Shown: positions 35,319-43,055 of the stretch, piece by piece
How positions within the stretch are numbered: position 1 is the first letter of the stretch
Layout of the letters: each line of letters starts with the position of its first letter
Assembly: GCF_024764835.1 (NCBI RefSeq)
Contig: NZ_JALIGE010000068.1
Span: 213,099-277,098 of the forward strand
Length of the DNA stretch: 64,000 nucleotides
From: Scandinavium hiltneri
GTDB taxonomy: Bacteria; Pseudomonadota; Gammaproteobacteria; Enterobacterales; Enterobacteriaceae
Direction of reading: 5' to 3'
Translations under genes and position numbers: made by a program
Notes under the pieces: generated by a model
What the model was told of the DNA's origin: nothing
What the model saw: the letters and a program-made list of their open reading frames with translations, nothing else
Databases searched by the model: none

Positions 35319-37044
35319 TTTTATCCTGGTTAAAATATATGAGTGTTGAGCGAACGGCGGATTCCCCGTCCAGTCGACTGAAATAAGTGGCATCCAGCGG
35401 CACAACCGGGCAGTGATGCTTGATCTCCTCGGTTACCGATTCCCGCATATAAACGATTTGTGGCCCGAGTAATATCAGGTCAGCTTTCGGGTATTCCTCA
35501 GCTAATCGGCCAAAATTGATAGCGTAGATGTTGAGCGTGCAGCCTTTGCCTCGAGCAAAATTGCGCATTTTAGTGGCCATTATTGATGTGGACATTCCTT
35601 CATTGCACATCAGAATGATGGTTTTATTGTTCAACACAGACAGGTCATGCAGCGGTTCTTCAACTGAGACAGGCATATCTTTGCCACTCTCGATCTTGTC
35701 TCTTTCCACCCGACCTATCTCCGCTACCATTTTTTCGTTCTGAGATTTAATCAATGACTTCTCATAAGCCATTAAAAACGGCAGATAAGCAAAAACGCCA
35801 ATAGCAAGCAGGATCAGTTGCAGGAGAACATTGCGAAAATCACCGCCAGATCCTAACCAACCAGAGAGCAATGGCGGCACAGACCACGGGACATAGGCCA
35901 CTATTTTTGAAACCATTCCCCAGGAGGTCGCGAAATACGCAATGATGAAGTTAATTTGCGGATAAATGATAAAGGGGACCATCAGCAGCGGATTATAAAG
36001 AACCGGAAAACCGAAGATCACCGGTTCATTAATATTAAATAGCCCAGGTGCAATTACGGTACGGGAAAATTTACGATGGCTGGCAAATTTGCTGCGGACA
36101 AAAATCGCCAACAACAATGCCAGGGTGCCTCCGGTTCCACCCATATGGCCGTACAAATCGCGGAATGGCAGCACGATAATGTGCGGAGGCGTTTGCCCAC
36201 TGGCAAAAGCCGACATATTTTCCTGCATCGCCACCAGCAGCGGCGGTTCCAGGATAGGGTTAATAATTCCTGAGGGGTGTATCCCTAAAGAAAACAAAAG
36301 ATTGGTTAGTGTCGTTAAGGTCAGAAAACCCGGAAGATTGGTGGTCAAATGTACCAGTGGTGCCTGAATAAGAGTCTGGATGAGGGCCTGAACTTCACTT
36401 CCCGACAGTACATTTACCCCAAAAGCCACCAGTGCAAAAAGCCCGATAGTCAGCATAATAGAAAACATTGACTGAAAAGACTGCACCACCATGGGGGGCA
36501 CCTCTTCTCCAAGTCGGATCTGTAAGCGCTGGCTTTTTGAGATCCACAGAAAAATATTTGTGGAAATAATCGCGGTAATAATTGCCAGGAACACGCCACC
36601 CGCGTTGGTATTACTATAAGGTACGACACCCGTTAACGCTATAGCATCGCCGCCTGCAGCTGGAGCTTGCATAATCGTCACTGGCATCAGCACATAAAAG
36701 GCGGCCAGAGCAACCATCGCGGGGATAACCGGCGTCGAGAACCTTTTCTTACTGGCAATATTCCAGGCAATTAATATCACCAGCATCAGCGACAAAATAT
36801 TCATCGTACCATTCAGGATACGGTCTCCGATATTACGCAAACGTAATAACGTTTCGCTCGATAAGAGATCGCTCAATATTCCTTTCGTATCAAGAAAGAC
36901 AAAATTGAACATAATAAATAGCCCAGCCAACACCAGAAAAGGGACGGCGATCACGAAACTATCACGCAAACTGCGTAAATGAACCTCAGAGGCCATTTTT
37001 TGCGAAGCATCCGTAATCCGTCCCAACAATGAGGATGAAGACAT
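35308..37044 (-). CDS. PTS EIICB of the lactose/cellobiose/chitobiose superfamily
   Basis: A 578-residue inner-membrane sugar permease fused to its EIIB domain. The EIIC part (about residues 20-430) has roughly ten membrane segments and the family motifs GIHPSGI and NINEPVIFGFP, which hold the substrate His and Glu. The EIIB part (about 470-575) starts TIILMCNEGMSTS with the phosphocysteine near residue 480. No EIIA is encoded nearby, so it must borrow one. The second ATG (37044) is preferred: AAGG lies eight bases before it, against two for the ATG at 37050. First gene of a four-gene operon with a dehydrogenase, a TIM-barrel-like protein and a GntR regulator. Substrate unknown. Confidence 0.88.
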   Translation of the reverse strand: MSSSSLLGRITDASQKMASEVHLRSLRDSFVIAVPFLVLAGLFIMFNFVFLDTKGILSDLLSSETLLRLRNIGDRILNGTMNILSLMLVILIAWNIASKKRFSTPVIPAMVALAAFYVLMPVTIMQAPAAGGDAIALTGVVPYSNTNAGGVFLAIITAIISTNIFLWISKSQRLQIRLGEEVPPMVVQSFQSMFSIMLTIGLFALVAFGVNVLSGSEVQALIQTLIQAPLVHLTTNLPGFLTLTTLTNLLFSLGIHPSGIINPILEPPLLVAMQENMSAFASGQTPPHIIVLPFRDLYGHMGGTGGTLALLLAIFVRSKFASHRKFSRTVIAPGLFNINEPVIFGFPVLYNPLLMVPFIIYPQINFIIAYFATSWGMVSKIVAYVPWSVPPLLSGWLGSGGDFRNVLLQLILLAIGVFAYLPFLMAYEKSLIKSQNEKMVAEIGRVERDKIESGKDMPVSVEEPLHDLSVLNNKTIILMCNEGMSTSIMATKMRNFARGKGCTLNIYAINFGRLAEEYPKADLILLGPQIVYMRESVTEEIKHHCPVVPLDATYFSRLDGESAVRSTLIYFNQDKNDD

Positions 37045-37079
37045 ATGCATAACCTTATGCGTAAGGGTGGATTTACCGC

Positions 37080-37111
37080 TTTTATTTAAAACTATATAGT
37101 TTTAAATAAAA
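37080..37111. promoter_or_regulatory. 32-nt perfect palindrome, likely operator of the PTS operon
   Basis: Bases 37080-37111 read the same on both strands; the centre is AAAACTATATAGTTTT and the ends are TTTTATTT and AAATAAAA. It lies 35 bp before the PTS start. A dimeric GntR/UTRA repressor is encoded in the same operon, which makes an operator role likely. Confidence 0.7.
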
Positions 37112-37156
37112 TCTATACTGATCACATTCCAGGCAAAAGCATGATGATAAATGGAG

Positions 37157-37186
37157 CGCCACCTCTCCCTCATAAGGAGAAGTGGC
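37157..37186 (-). terminator. Probable terminator of yjbH
   Basis: CGCCAC-x-TCTCC and GGAGA-x-GTGGCG form a long stem with a short loop between the yjbH stop and the PTS promoter. Confidence 0.55.
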
Positions 37187-37211
37187 GGCAGAGGGAAAAC
37201 GAGGGGAAAAC

Positions 37212-39308
37212 TTAGCGGAAATTCTGACTACGATCGCTGGTCATGTCATACAGCTGGAATTTACGACCGAGCTGCTGGCCGCCGTCGCGCGTCAGCGGTG
37301 TCCAGCCAATCGATGCGCGGCTGCGGGTTGGGCCGGACGAGAACAAGTCCAGCGGCACCGATACGTACACCCCTTTGGTGAAATCACCCTCGCCGTACTC
37401 ATCCGCCGACACGTTAGTGATCGTCGCATACGCGCCCACCACCACGCCGCTGTCGAAGTGTTTCGACACTTCCAGCGTGCCGCCTTTATCGCCCGCCAGA
37501 TATTGCCCAACGCTGGCTTTCACCAGCACGTCCTGTGCGAACGACGGCGTCCAGTAGGCGGTCAAATTCCCTACTTTGGCGCTGTAATCGGTGAACTTCA
37601 TCATGTCCAGCGAACTGGTCCAGTCACGCTGTTTCACGTAGTTGGCATCCACACCAAACGCCCAGTTGCTGTCGACCGGACGCCATAGCACTTCGCCACC
37701 CACGCCGCCGTACATGGTTTCCAGATAACCACCGTACACCTGGCCATAAAAATCATTGCCCAGATACTGCAAATAGTTGGCCTGCAGATTATTCACGTAA
37801 ACGTCGTTTTCAACGTATTCACGCACGTGAGTACGCACGCGCGGCAGCGTCGAATCGTTTGGCGGATTGGTATAGTTGAACTTGTCGTAGTTGTTGGCGA
37901 GGTTGCCAAACACACTGCCGGTGGTCAGCAGGTGGTCGGTCACCCACCAGTCGGCAGTGGCCATTACGCCCAGCTGGTACATGTAGAAGCTTTCCGGCCC
38001 ACCAATAGACTGGCTGAGCACCGGATCGACGTGGAAATCAAAGCGCGATTTGTCGATGTACCAGCCCTGCTCGGTTTTGTCCGGCACCACTGGCGCTTCA
38101 CGTTTCTGCACCAGTTCGGTCTGCTGACCCAGCGGCTCACCTTCCAGATGACGCTTCAGGCTGGCGACGTTGGTTTCGGTGGTCACCTGCGGCATATTCA
38201 GACGGTTTTCAGTCACGCGAATGGTGCTGATGCCGTCCGGCAGATCGTTCATGATGATGCGGTTTGCGCGCTCGATACCTTCACGCGAATCACGGTATTT
38301 CACCTGCTCGCCGGTGACGTACAGCGTATCGCCTTTCACCTGAATTTTCGGGTCAGCAAAACCGGCGTTGTACTTGAGCAACGTCAGCTGATTCGCCACC
38401 ACGGAGTGTTGCAGAATGGCATCCTGCGGCTGTGGCCGGTATTTCGGTCGGCTGTTGTCGTTGTACGACGGACGCAGATCGTTAAAGTTGGTGCGCAGGG
38501 TCACGCCGAACATGAAGGTGTTACCGCGCTCGTAGCTGAGGTTAACGTCGGCCCAATCGGTCACGCGATAAATGGCGCCGACGTTAAACTTGCTTTTTTG
38601 TTCGAGCTTTCCAGCGAAGTCTTCGCTGTAGTTATTGCCTTCATACTCCAGTTTCAGACGCAGCGGCTGCCACGGCGTCTGGTATTCCACGCCGCCAAAC
38701 AGCGAGGCCGGGCCGTGGAACATCTGGCTGCTGTCCACCGATCCCGCCTGTTTGTAGCTGTTGTCGCGATAGCAGTATTTGTCGCTGTAGCTACAGAACG
38801 GGTTTTTGACGTTACCGCTGGTGCCGAGGTAGCCCCAGCCGAGACCGAGGCTAAAATCAAATGGGCCCCAGGCTTTGCTGGCGACAAGATATTCCGCATC
38901 AAACAGGCCAGTCCCGCCAATATCACGCGCCCCGACGGACACCTGCGGCATCCAGTAGCTCTCTTCCCACAGGCGCAGCTTAAGGTCGAAGGCTTTATCT
39001 TTGTAGGTCTGATCACCGGAGAAGGCTTCCACGCTGCTGTATTCTCGGGTTCGCACGTCGGTATAACGCAGGGTCGTTTCAAGCCACGGGAAAAGCTGCA
39101 CCGAGGCAGAGTAATAGCGGTACTGGTCGTTATCGCGGTAGTTGAGGCTCATCTCGCCTTCGCGCGCCATACGGGCGGTTGGCGTTTGCAGCAGGCCGAC
39201 ACCACCAAAGTCAGACTGCGACGGGCCAATCGGTGCCGGATACGTTTCCGCATGGCAGGCCGCGCTGACGCCCAGCGCCAGCAGGCTGTAGAGAAATCTT
39301 TTTTTCAT
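37212..39308 (-). CDS. yjbH: YjbH outer-membrane exopolysaccharide protein
   Basis: A 698-residue protein with signal peptide (MKKRFLYSLLALGVSAACHA|ET), rich in amphipathic beta strands, predicted to be an outer-membrane barrel of the GfcD/YjbH family. Start, length and sequence match E. coli YjbH. It is the last gene of yjbEFGH, which in E. coli makes an unidentified extracellular polysaccharide under the Rcs phosphorelay. Its ATG overlaps the yjbG stop by one base (TAATG). Confidence 0.95.
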   Translation of the reverse strand: MKKRFLYSLLALGVSAACHAETYPAPIGPSQSDFGGVGLLQTPTARMAREGEMSLNYRDNDQYRYYSASVQLFPWLETTLRYTDVRTREYSSVEAFSGDQTYKDKAFDLKLRLWEESYWMPQVSVGARDIGGTGLFDAEYLVASKAWGPFDFSLGLGWGYLGTSGNVKNPFCSYSDKYCYRDNSYKQAGSVDSSQMFHGPASLFGGVEYQTPWQPLRLKLEYEGNNYSEDFAGKLEQKSKFNVGAIYRVTDWADVNLSYERGNTFMFGVTLRTNFNDLRPSYNDNSRPKYRPQPQDAILQHSVVANQLTLLKYNAGFADPKIQVKGDTLYVTGEQVKYRDSREGIERANRIIMNDLPDGISTIRVTENRLNMPQVTTETNVASLKRHLEGEPLGQQTELVQKREAPVVPDKTEQGWYIDKSRFDFHVDPVLSQSIGGPESFYMYQLGVMATADWWVTDHLLTTGSVFGNLANNYDKFNYTNPPNDSTLPRVRTHVREYVENDVYVNNLQANYLQYLGNDFYGQVYGGYLETMYGGVGGEVLWRPVDSNWAFGVDANYVKQRDWTSSLDMMKFTDYSAKVGNLTAYWTPSFAQDVLVKASVGQYLAGDKGGTLEVSKHFDSGVVVGAYATITNVSADEYGEGDFTKGVYVSVPLDLFSSGPTRSRASIGWTPLTRDGGQQLGRKFQLYDMTSDRSQNFR

Positions 39309-40045
39309 TATTCCGGGATCCGCTGTGCAAGGGCACGAAGAAGCGCGGCGTTCAGGTAGGCATACTTCTTCGTCCAAAGTGAGTCGGCGAAACCGACAAA
39401 AATGATGCTGCCGGGCATCGGCTCAATGTGACGCTTATTCCAGTACGCCACCGGCGCTTTTTCTTTGCGTCCATCGGGATAAATCACCCAGGCATAGCTG
39501 CGGTCCGCGCCGCTCAGCAGGCTCATCTCATCGAGATACGCCGCCACGTCTTTGCCAGGGACAAACGCGGTTTTACCCGGACGACTAATCAGCCCAAACA
39601 CGCTGACGGTGGTCGGCTGCTGGCCAACCCACAGGCTGTACTGCCCTTCCAACGGCGGGTTCGCGCGACGCCCAAGCCGCACGCTGTCGGGGTCGAGGCT
39701 GACAAACTGTCTGCCGGTGATATTCAGCGTTTGCAGCTGCTGGCGCATGGCGTTAATGGCCGCGGCATCGTCACCGCTTTCGTCCGCCGCCAGTGCGCCA
39801 AGCTGCGCCATCAGCGTCTGTTTTTGCTGCTGCGCCACGGCAGTGGCCTGTTTTTCTGCAATAACCGCCCCTGGCCACCAGCTGTTTTCCAGCCTCGGCT
39901 GCGCCACTAAATCCGCCAGATGGGCGGCCTCGGTCAGGGTTTTTGCTTCTTTTGCCCCGTTGATATAAACATCGACGGTGCCTGCGGCCAGCGCGAGTGG
40001 GGCAATAAACAGCGTCATCACTGCGGCCAGGGTGAGTTTTTTCAT
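39308..40045 (-). CDS. yjbG: YjbG, GfcC-like periplasmic protein
   Basis: A 245-residue exported protein (signal MKKLTLAAVMTLFIAPLALA|AGTV) of the GfcC/YjbG family with two ubiquitin-like/SLBB-type segments expected; LWVGQQPTTVSVFGLISRPGK and SIIFVGFADSLW are visible. Length equals the E. coli protein. It overlaps yjbF by 4 bp and yjbH by 1 bp, so the three are translated together. Confidence 0.94.
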   Translation of the reverse strand: MKKLTLAAVMTLFIAPLALAAGTVDVYINGAKEAKTLTEAAHLADLVAQPRLENSWWPGAVIAEKQATAVAQQQKQTLMAQLGALAADESGDDAAAINAMRQQLQTLNITGRQFVSLDPDSVRLGRRANPPLEGQYSLWVGQQPTTVSVFGLISRPGKTAFVPGKDVAAYLDEMSLLSGADRSYAWVIYPDGRKEKAPVAYWNKRHIEPMPGSIIFVGFADSLWTKKYAYLNAALLRALAQRIPE

Positions 40046-40680
40046 TGCTTCGCCGCCTTGATCAGGGTGGTTTTCACCAGGAAGAAATTCGCGCCGAGAT
40101 ACTGTTCTGACTGACGAATTTGTCCGTCGCTATCCACCCAGAAGCGGTTCTGCCAGCTCGCCTGATCGGTGCTCGCATCTTCCACCAGCACGCGCACGAC
40201 GGTGGATTCTCCCGCCAGCGTCAGGGTGTCGGTGCCCTGCCAGTGGAATTCAGAGCGGGCGGTGGCGTAGCGCACCTGTTTGTGTTCCGTCCAGCCCAGA
40301 GTGCGAGTCCAGCTTGCGCCATCGATAATCTGATTAGGTTTTCCCAGCGGATCGTCGGCGAGGTTATTCACGCTGAGCAGGTTGTCGCCGCCGAGCAGCG
40401 TTTTCACGATGCGCCCATGCTGCGTCACCACCGTGGCCTGATCTTGCGTCACCCACTTCTGCTGACCGTTTTCTGAAAACGCGAGGACCACAAACAGCTG
40501 CGGGCCGTTATTGAGCTGCATGTACTGGCTGGCATACGGCATGTTCTGGATATCGTCGGCGGTAAGCTGCACGCCTTGCGTGCCGAAAAGGCTATTCCAC
40601 AACGACTTGCCGAGTCCTTCCGTGCTGGCTGAACAGGCCTGAAGTAGCAGGCAAAGAGTGAAAATAATAGGTCGCTTCAC
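40042..40680 (-). CDS. yjbF: YjbF, GfcB-like outer-membrane lipoprotein
   Basis: A 212-residue lipoprotein: signal MKRPIIFTLCLLLQAC with the lipobox LLQAC. The GTG at 40680 is taken as start because GGAG lies seven bases before it and the product then matches E. coli YjbF in length. The body (DDIQNMPYASQYMQLNNGPQ, KTLLGGDNLLSVNNL) is conserved. Member of yjbEFGH. Confidence 0.94.
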   Translation of the reverse strand: MKRPIIFTLCLLLQACSASTEGLGKSLWNSLFGTQGVQLTADDIQNMPYASQYMQLNNGPQLFVVLAFSENGQQKWVTQDQATVVTQHGRIVKTLLGGDNLLSVNNLADDPLGKPNQIIDGASWTRTLGWTEHKQVRYATARSEFHWQGTDTLTLAGESTVVRVLVEDASTDQASWQNRFWVDSDGQIRQSEQYLGANFFLVKTTLIKAAKQ

Positions 40681-40745
40681 GACTCTTCTCCGAAGGGGCA
40701 AAATAACCACACCGAAGTGTGGTTAGGGTTAATGACCCGTGAAAC

Positions 40746-40988
40746 TTAGCGGGTACTTGTGGTTGTTGTGGTCGTGGTTCCGGTATTGGAGCCATCACCA
40801 CCACCGGTCGCCGCCAGTGCGACCCCCACGGCCGAACTTACGGCGCTGGCGCTGGTTGCGGCGGAACTGCCCGCAGACACAGACGTCGCTGCTGATCCTG
40901 CTGCATCACCGGTTTCAACCGGGGCTGCATAGACAGAAGTCGCCGCAAACGCAGAAATGGCAAAAATGCCATACATAACTTTTTTCAT
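40746..40988 (-). CDS. yjbE: YjbE small exported Ser/Thr/Gly-rich protein
   Basis: An 80-residue exported protein: signal MKKVMYGIFAISAFAATSVYA, then a low-complexity Ala/Ser/Gly region and a Thr-rich end (TGTTTTTTTSTR). Same length as E. coli YjbE. First gene of yjbEFGH; it has 510 bp of gene-free DNA upstream. Confidence 0.94.
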   Translation of the reverse strand: MKKVMYGIFAISAFAATSVYAAPVETGDAAGSAATSVSAGSSAATSASAVSSAVGVALAATGGGDGSNTGTTTTTTTSTR

Positions 40989-41499
40989 TACTATTTCCCT
41001 TCATTGGTTGAATGAATGGAGTTTCACCTGAGAAATTCAGGCGATATCGAGTATACACAACTAAAGCAGACGAATTAGGGCTCAGGAAATAAGCAGGCGG
41101 GTTTTAGGATAATGAGAGAAAATTGTTATTTCATAATCAGATAAAATAATAAAACCCTTTAAATTCAATCGCCATTAAAAATAAAAGCCTCAAGAAAATC
41201 CTAAAAAACAAATTGTGCATTGCCGGTCACAATGGTTTTTAGGATTAACCTGAACAGGCGAAGGGAATAGCCTTGCGGCTCCTTCCTCTTTATTCCTTGT
41301 AATTTTAATGGGAAATAAATACCGCGATTTCTGCCTCACGGAAATGCGTTTCGCACAGGATCGATATTCTGCGATCCACATTCTCCGTTCCTCGATTCAA
41401 TTGCCAACTCTGGTTCAGGCATGTCCATCAGGCGCAGGTTTTCCCGCCTGCCGATGCGTAAAGTGACGGCATCCTGTCACTCTTGTCTGAGGCTCCATC
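40989..41499. promoter_or_regulatory. Long intergenic region between yjbE and the isomerase gene
   Basis: About 510 bp, A+T-rich in the middle. Three TAGGAT-type half sites are seen near 41104 (TTTTAGGATAATG), 41196 (GAAAATCCTAAAA) and 41233 (TTTTTAGGATTAA), which resemble halves of RcsB/RcsAB boxes; E. coli yjbEFGH is Rcs-controlled. Promoters for both flanking genes must lie here. No gene or RNA is recognised. Confidence 0.4.
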
Positions 41500-42921
41500 A
41501 TGAAAACATTCACCGTTGGTCTGTTTGGCATTGGGCTTGATACTTACTGGCCGCAGTTTCACGGCTTGCGCGAACAGCTCGAAGGCTATCTGGGCCGGGT
41601 TGACGAGCAATTACAACGCCGAGACGTGGCGGTAGTGAACGCCGGTCTGATTGATAACCCGCACACCATGGATGCCGCCGCGGCGACGTTCGCCGCAAAA
41701 AATATCGATGCGCTGGTGCTGTACATTACCACTTATGCGCTGAGTTCCACCGTCCTGCCGTTGGTGCAGCACCTAAACGTCCCAGTGATTATCCTGGCGC
41801 TGCAGCCGGAGAAAAAAGTCCCTTGCGCCACGATTAATCAGCATCCGGATCGCGGCGTACGCACCGGCCAATGGCTGGCGCACTGTCAGGCCTGTAGCGC
41901 CCCGGAACTGGTGAACGTATTCCAGCGGGCAAACATCGGTTACACCCTGGTGCCCGGTTATCTCGATGATCCCCAGGCGTGGCGGGAAATCGACAACTGG
42001 CTGGCGGCCGCCCAGACGGTTCATGCCCTTAAAACCACCAACGTTGGCGTGCTCGGCCACTATTACAACGGCATGTACGACGTCTACTCGGATATGACCA
42101 ATCTGTCGGCGAAGTTCGGCGTGCGCTTCCGGGTGCTGGAGATTTGCGAACTGGCGGATTCGCTGCCGTCGATAACCTCTGCGGAGCGTGAGCAAAAACA
42201 CAAACAGGTGTTCGATGCGCTGAACGTCGACCCGGCATGCGAGGCGTTTGAACTACAGCGAGCGATAACCACCTCGGTGGCGCTGGATCAGCTGGTTGCC
42301 CGCCATCAGCTGGGCGCAATGGCCTATTACTACGAGGGCGCGTCCGGTTCGCCGCAGGAAAACATCATCACCTCGGTTATTCTCGGCAATACGCTGCTGA
42401 CCGAGCGCGACATTCCGGTGGCCGGAGAGTGTGAAATCAAGAATGTGCTCGCCATGAAAATCCTCAGCCTGTTGAAAGCGGGCGGTTCATTCTCCGAGCC
42501 GTACGGCATGGATTTCGAAGGCGACACCGTGCAGTGGGGCCACGACGGACCGGCGCATCCGCTGATGTCGGAAGGGAAAGTCAGGCTAGTGCCGTTGCCG
42601 ATGTACCACGGAAAACCGGGCAAAGGGGTGTCGATTCAGATGACCGTCGCACCGGGTCCGGTGACGTTTTTATCGGTGGTGGAACATCGGGATGGTCGCG
42701 TCACGCTCCAGTTTGCCGAAGGAGAAGCGGTGCCTGGCGAGGCTCTGGATATCGGTAACACCAACAGCCATTATCGTTTTGCGTTATCGGCCCGGGAGTT
42801 TACCCGTCGTTGGTGCGAAGGCGGCCCGGCACACCATTGCGCCATTGGCATGGGTCACGTGGGGGAGAAAATAGAGGCTATCGCGAAGCTGTTAGGGATT
42901 CAAAGCTGTCGGATAGCTTGA
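41500..42921 (+). CDS. L-fucose/L-arabinose isomerase-family protein
   Basis: A 473-residue cytoplasmic protein with the AraA/FucI three-domain pattern: an N-terminal Rossmann-like part (FTVGLFGIGLDTYWPQ, NIDALVLYITTYALSS), a middle GVLGHYYNGMYDVYSD and a C-terminal metal-site part with AYYYEG, VAGECEI and HCAIGMGH. The family interconverts aldoses and ketoses with a divalent metal. No kinase, transporter or regulator is adjacent, so the substrate cannot be told. K-12 has no gene here between yjbE and pgi. Confidence 0.82.
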   Translation: MKTFTVGLFGIGLDTYWPQFHGLREQLEGYLGRVDEQLQRRDVAVVNAGLIDNPHTMDAAAATFAAKNIDALVLYITTYALSSTVLPLVQHLNVPVIILALQPEKKVPCATINQHPDRGVRTGQWLAHCQACSAPELVNVFQRANIGYTLVPGYLDDPQAWREIDNWLAAAQTVHALKTTNVGVLGHYYNGMYDVYSDMTNLSAKFGVRFRVLEICELADSLPSITSAEREQKHKQVFDALNVDPACEAFELQRAITTSVALDQLVARHQLGAMAYYYEGASGSPQENIITSVILGNTLLTERDIPVAGECEIKNVLAMKILSLLKAGGSFSEPYGMDFEGDTVQWGHDGPAHPLMSEGKVRLVPLPMYHGKPGKGVSIQMTVAPGPVTFLSVVEHRDGRVTLQFAEGEAVPGEALDIGNTNSHYRFALSAREFTRRWCEGGPAHHCAIGMGHVGEKIEAIAKLLGIQSCRIA

Positions 42922-42926
42922 GTCAT

Positions 42927-42997
42927 TGCCCGGTGGCGCTTCGCTTACCGTGCCTACGGTTTTGTAGGCCCGTGCAAACGCAGTGCCGCCGGGCAAG
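42927..42997. repeat. REP pair (BIME) after the isomerase gene
   Basis: TGCCCGGTGGCGCTTCGC at the left, GCAGTGCCGCCGGGCA at the right, around TAGGCCCGTGCA. Two inverted REP units. Confidence 0.85.
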
Positions 42998-43009
42998 GGG
43001 GCAAACATA

Positions 43010-43040
43010 AAAAAAGCCTTCTCGAAGAGAAGGCTTTTTG
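43010..43040. terminator. Bidirectional terminator between the isomerase gene and pgi
   Basis: AAAAAAAGCCTTCTC, loop, GAGAAGGCTTTTTG: A-run and T-run on either side suit both convergent genes. Confidence 0.9.
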
Positions 43041-43055
43041 TCATTTATTTCGGGT

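Noticed and set aside
37827..39359. Open frame of about 510 codons opposite yjbH
   Set aside because: Antisense shadow of yjbH, which matches E. coli YjbH along its whole length. The translated product looks like no known protein.
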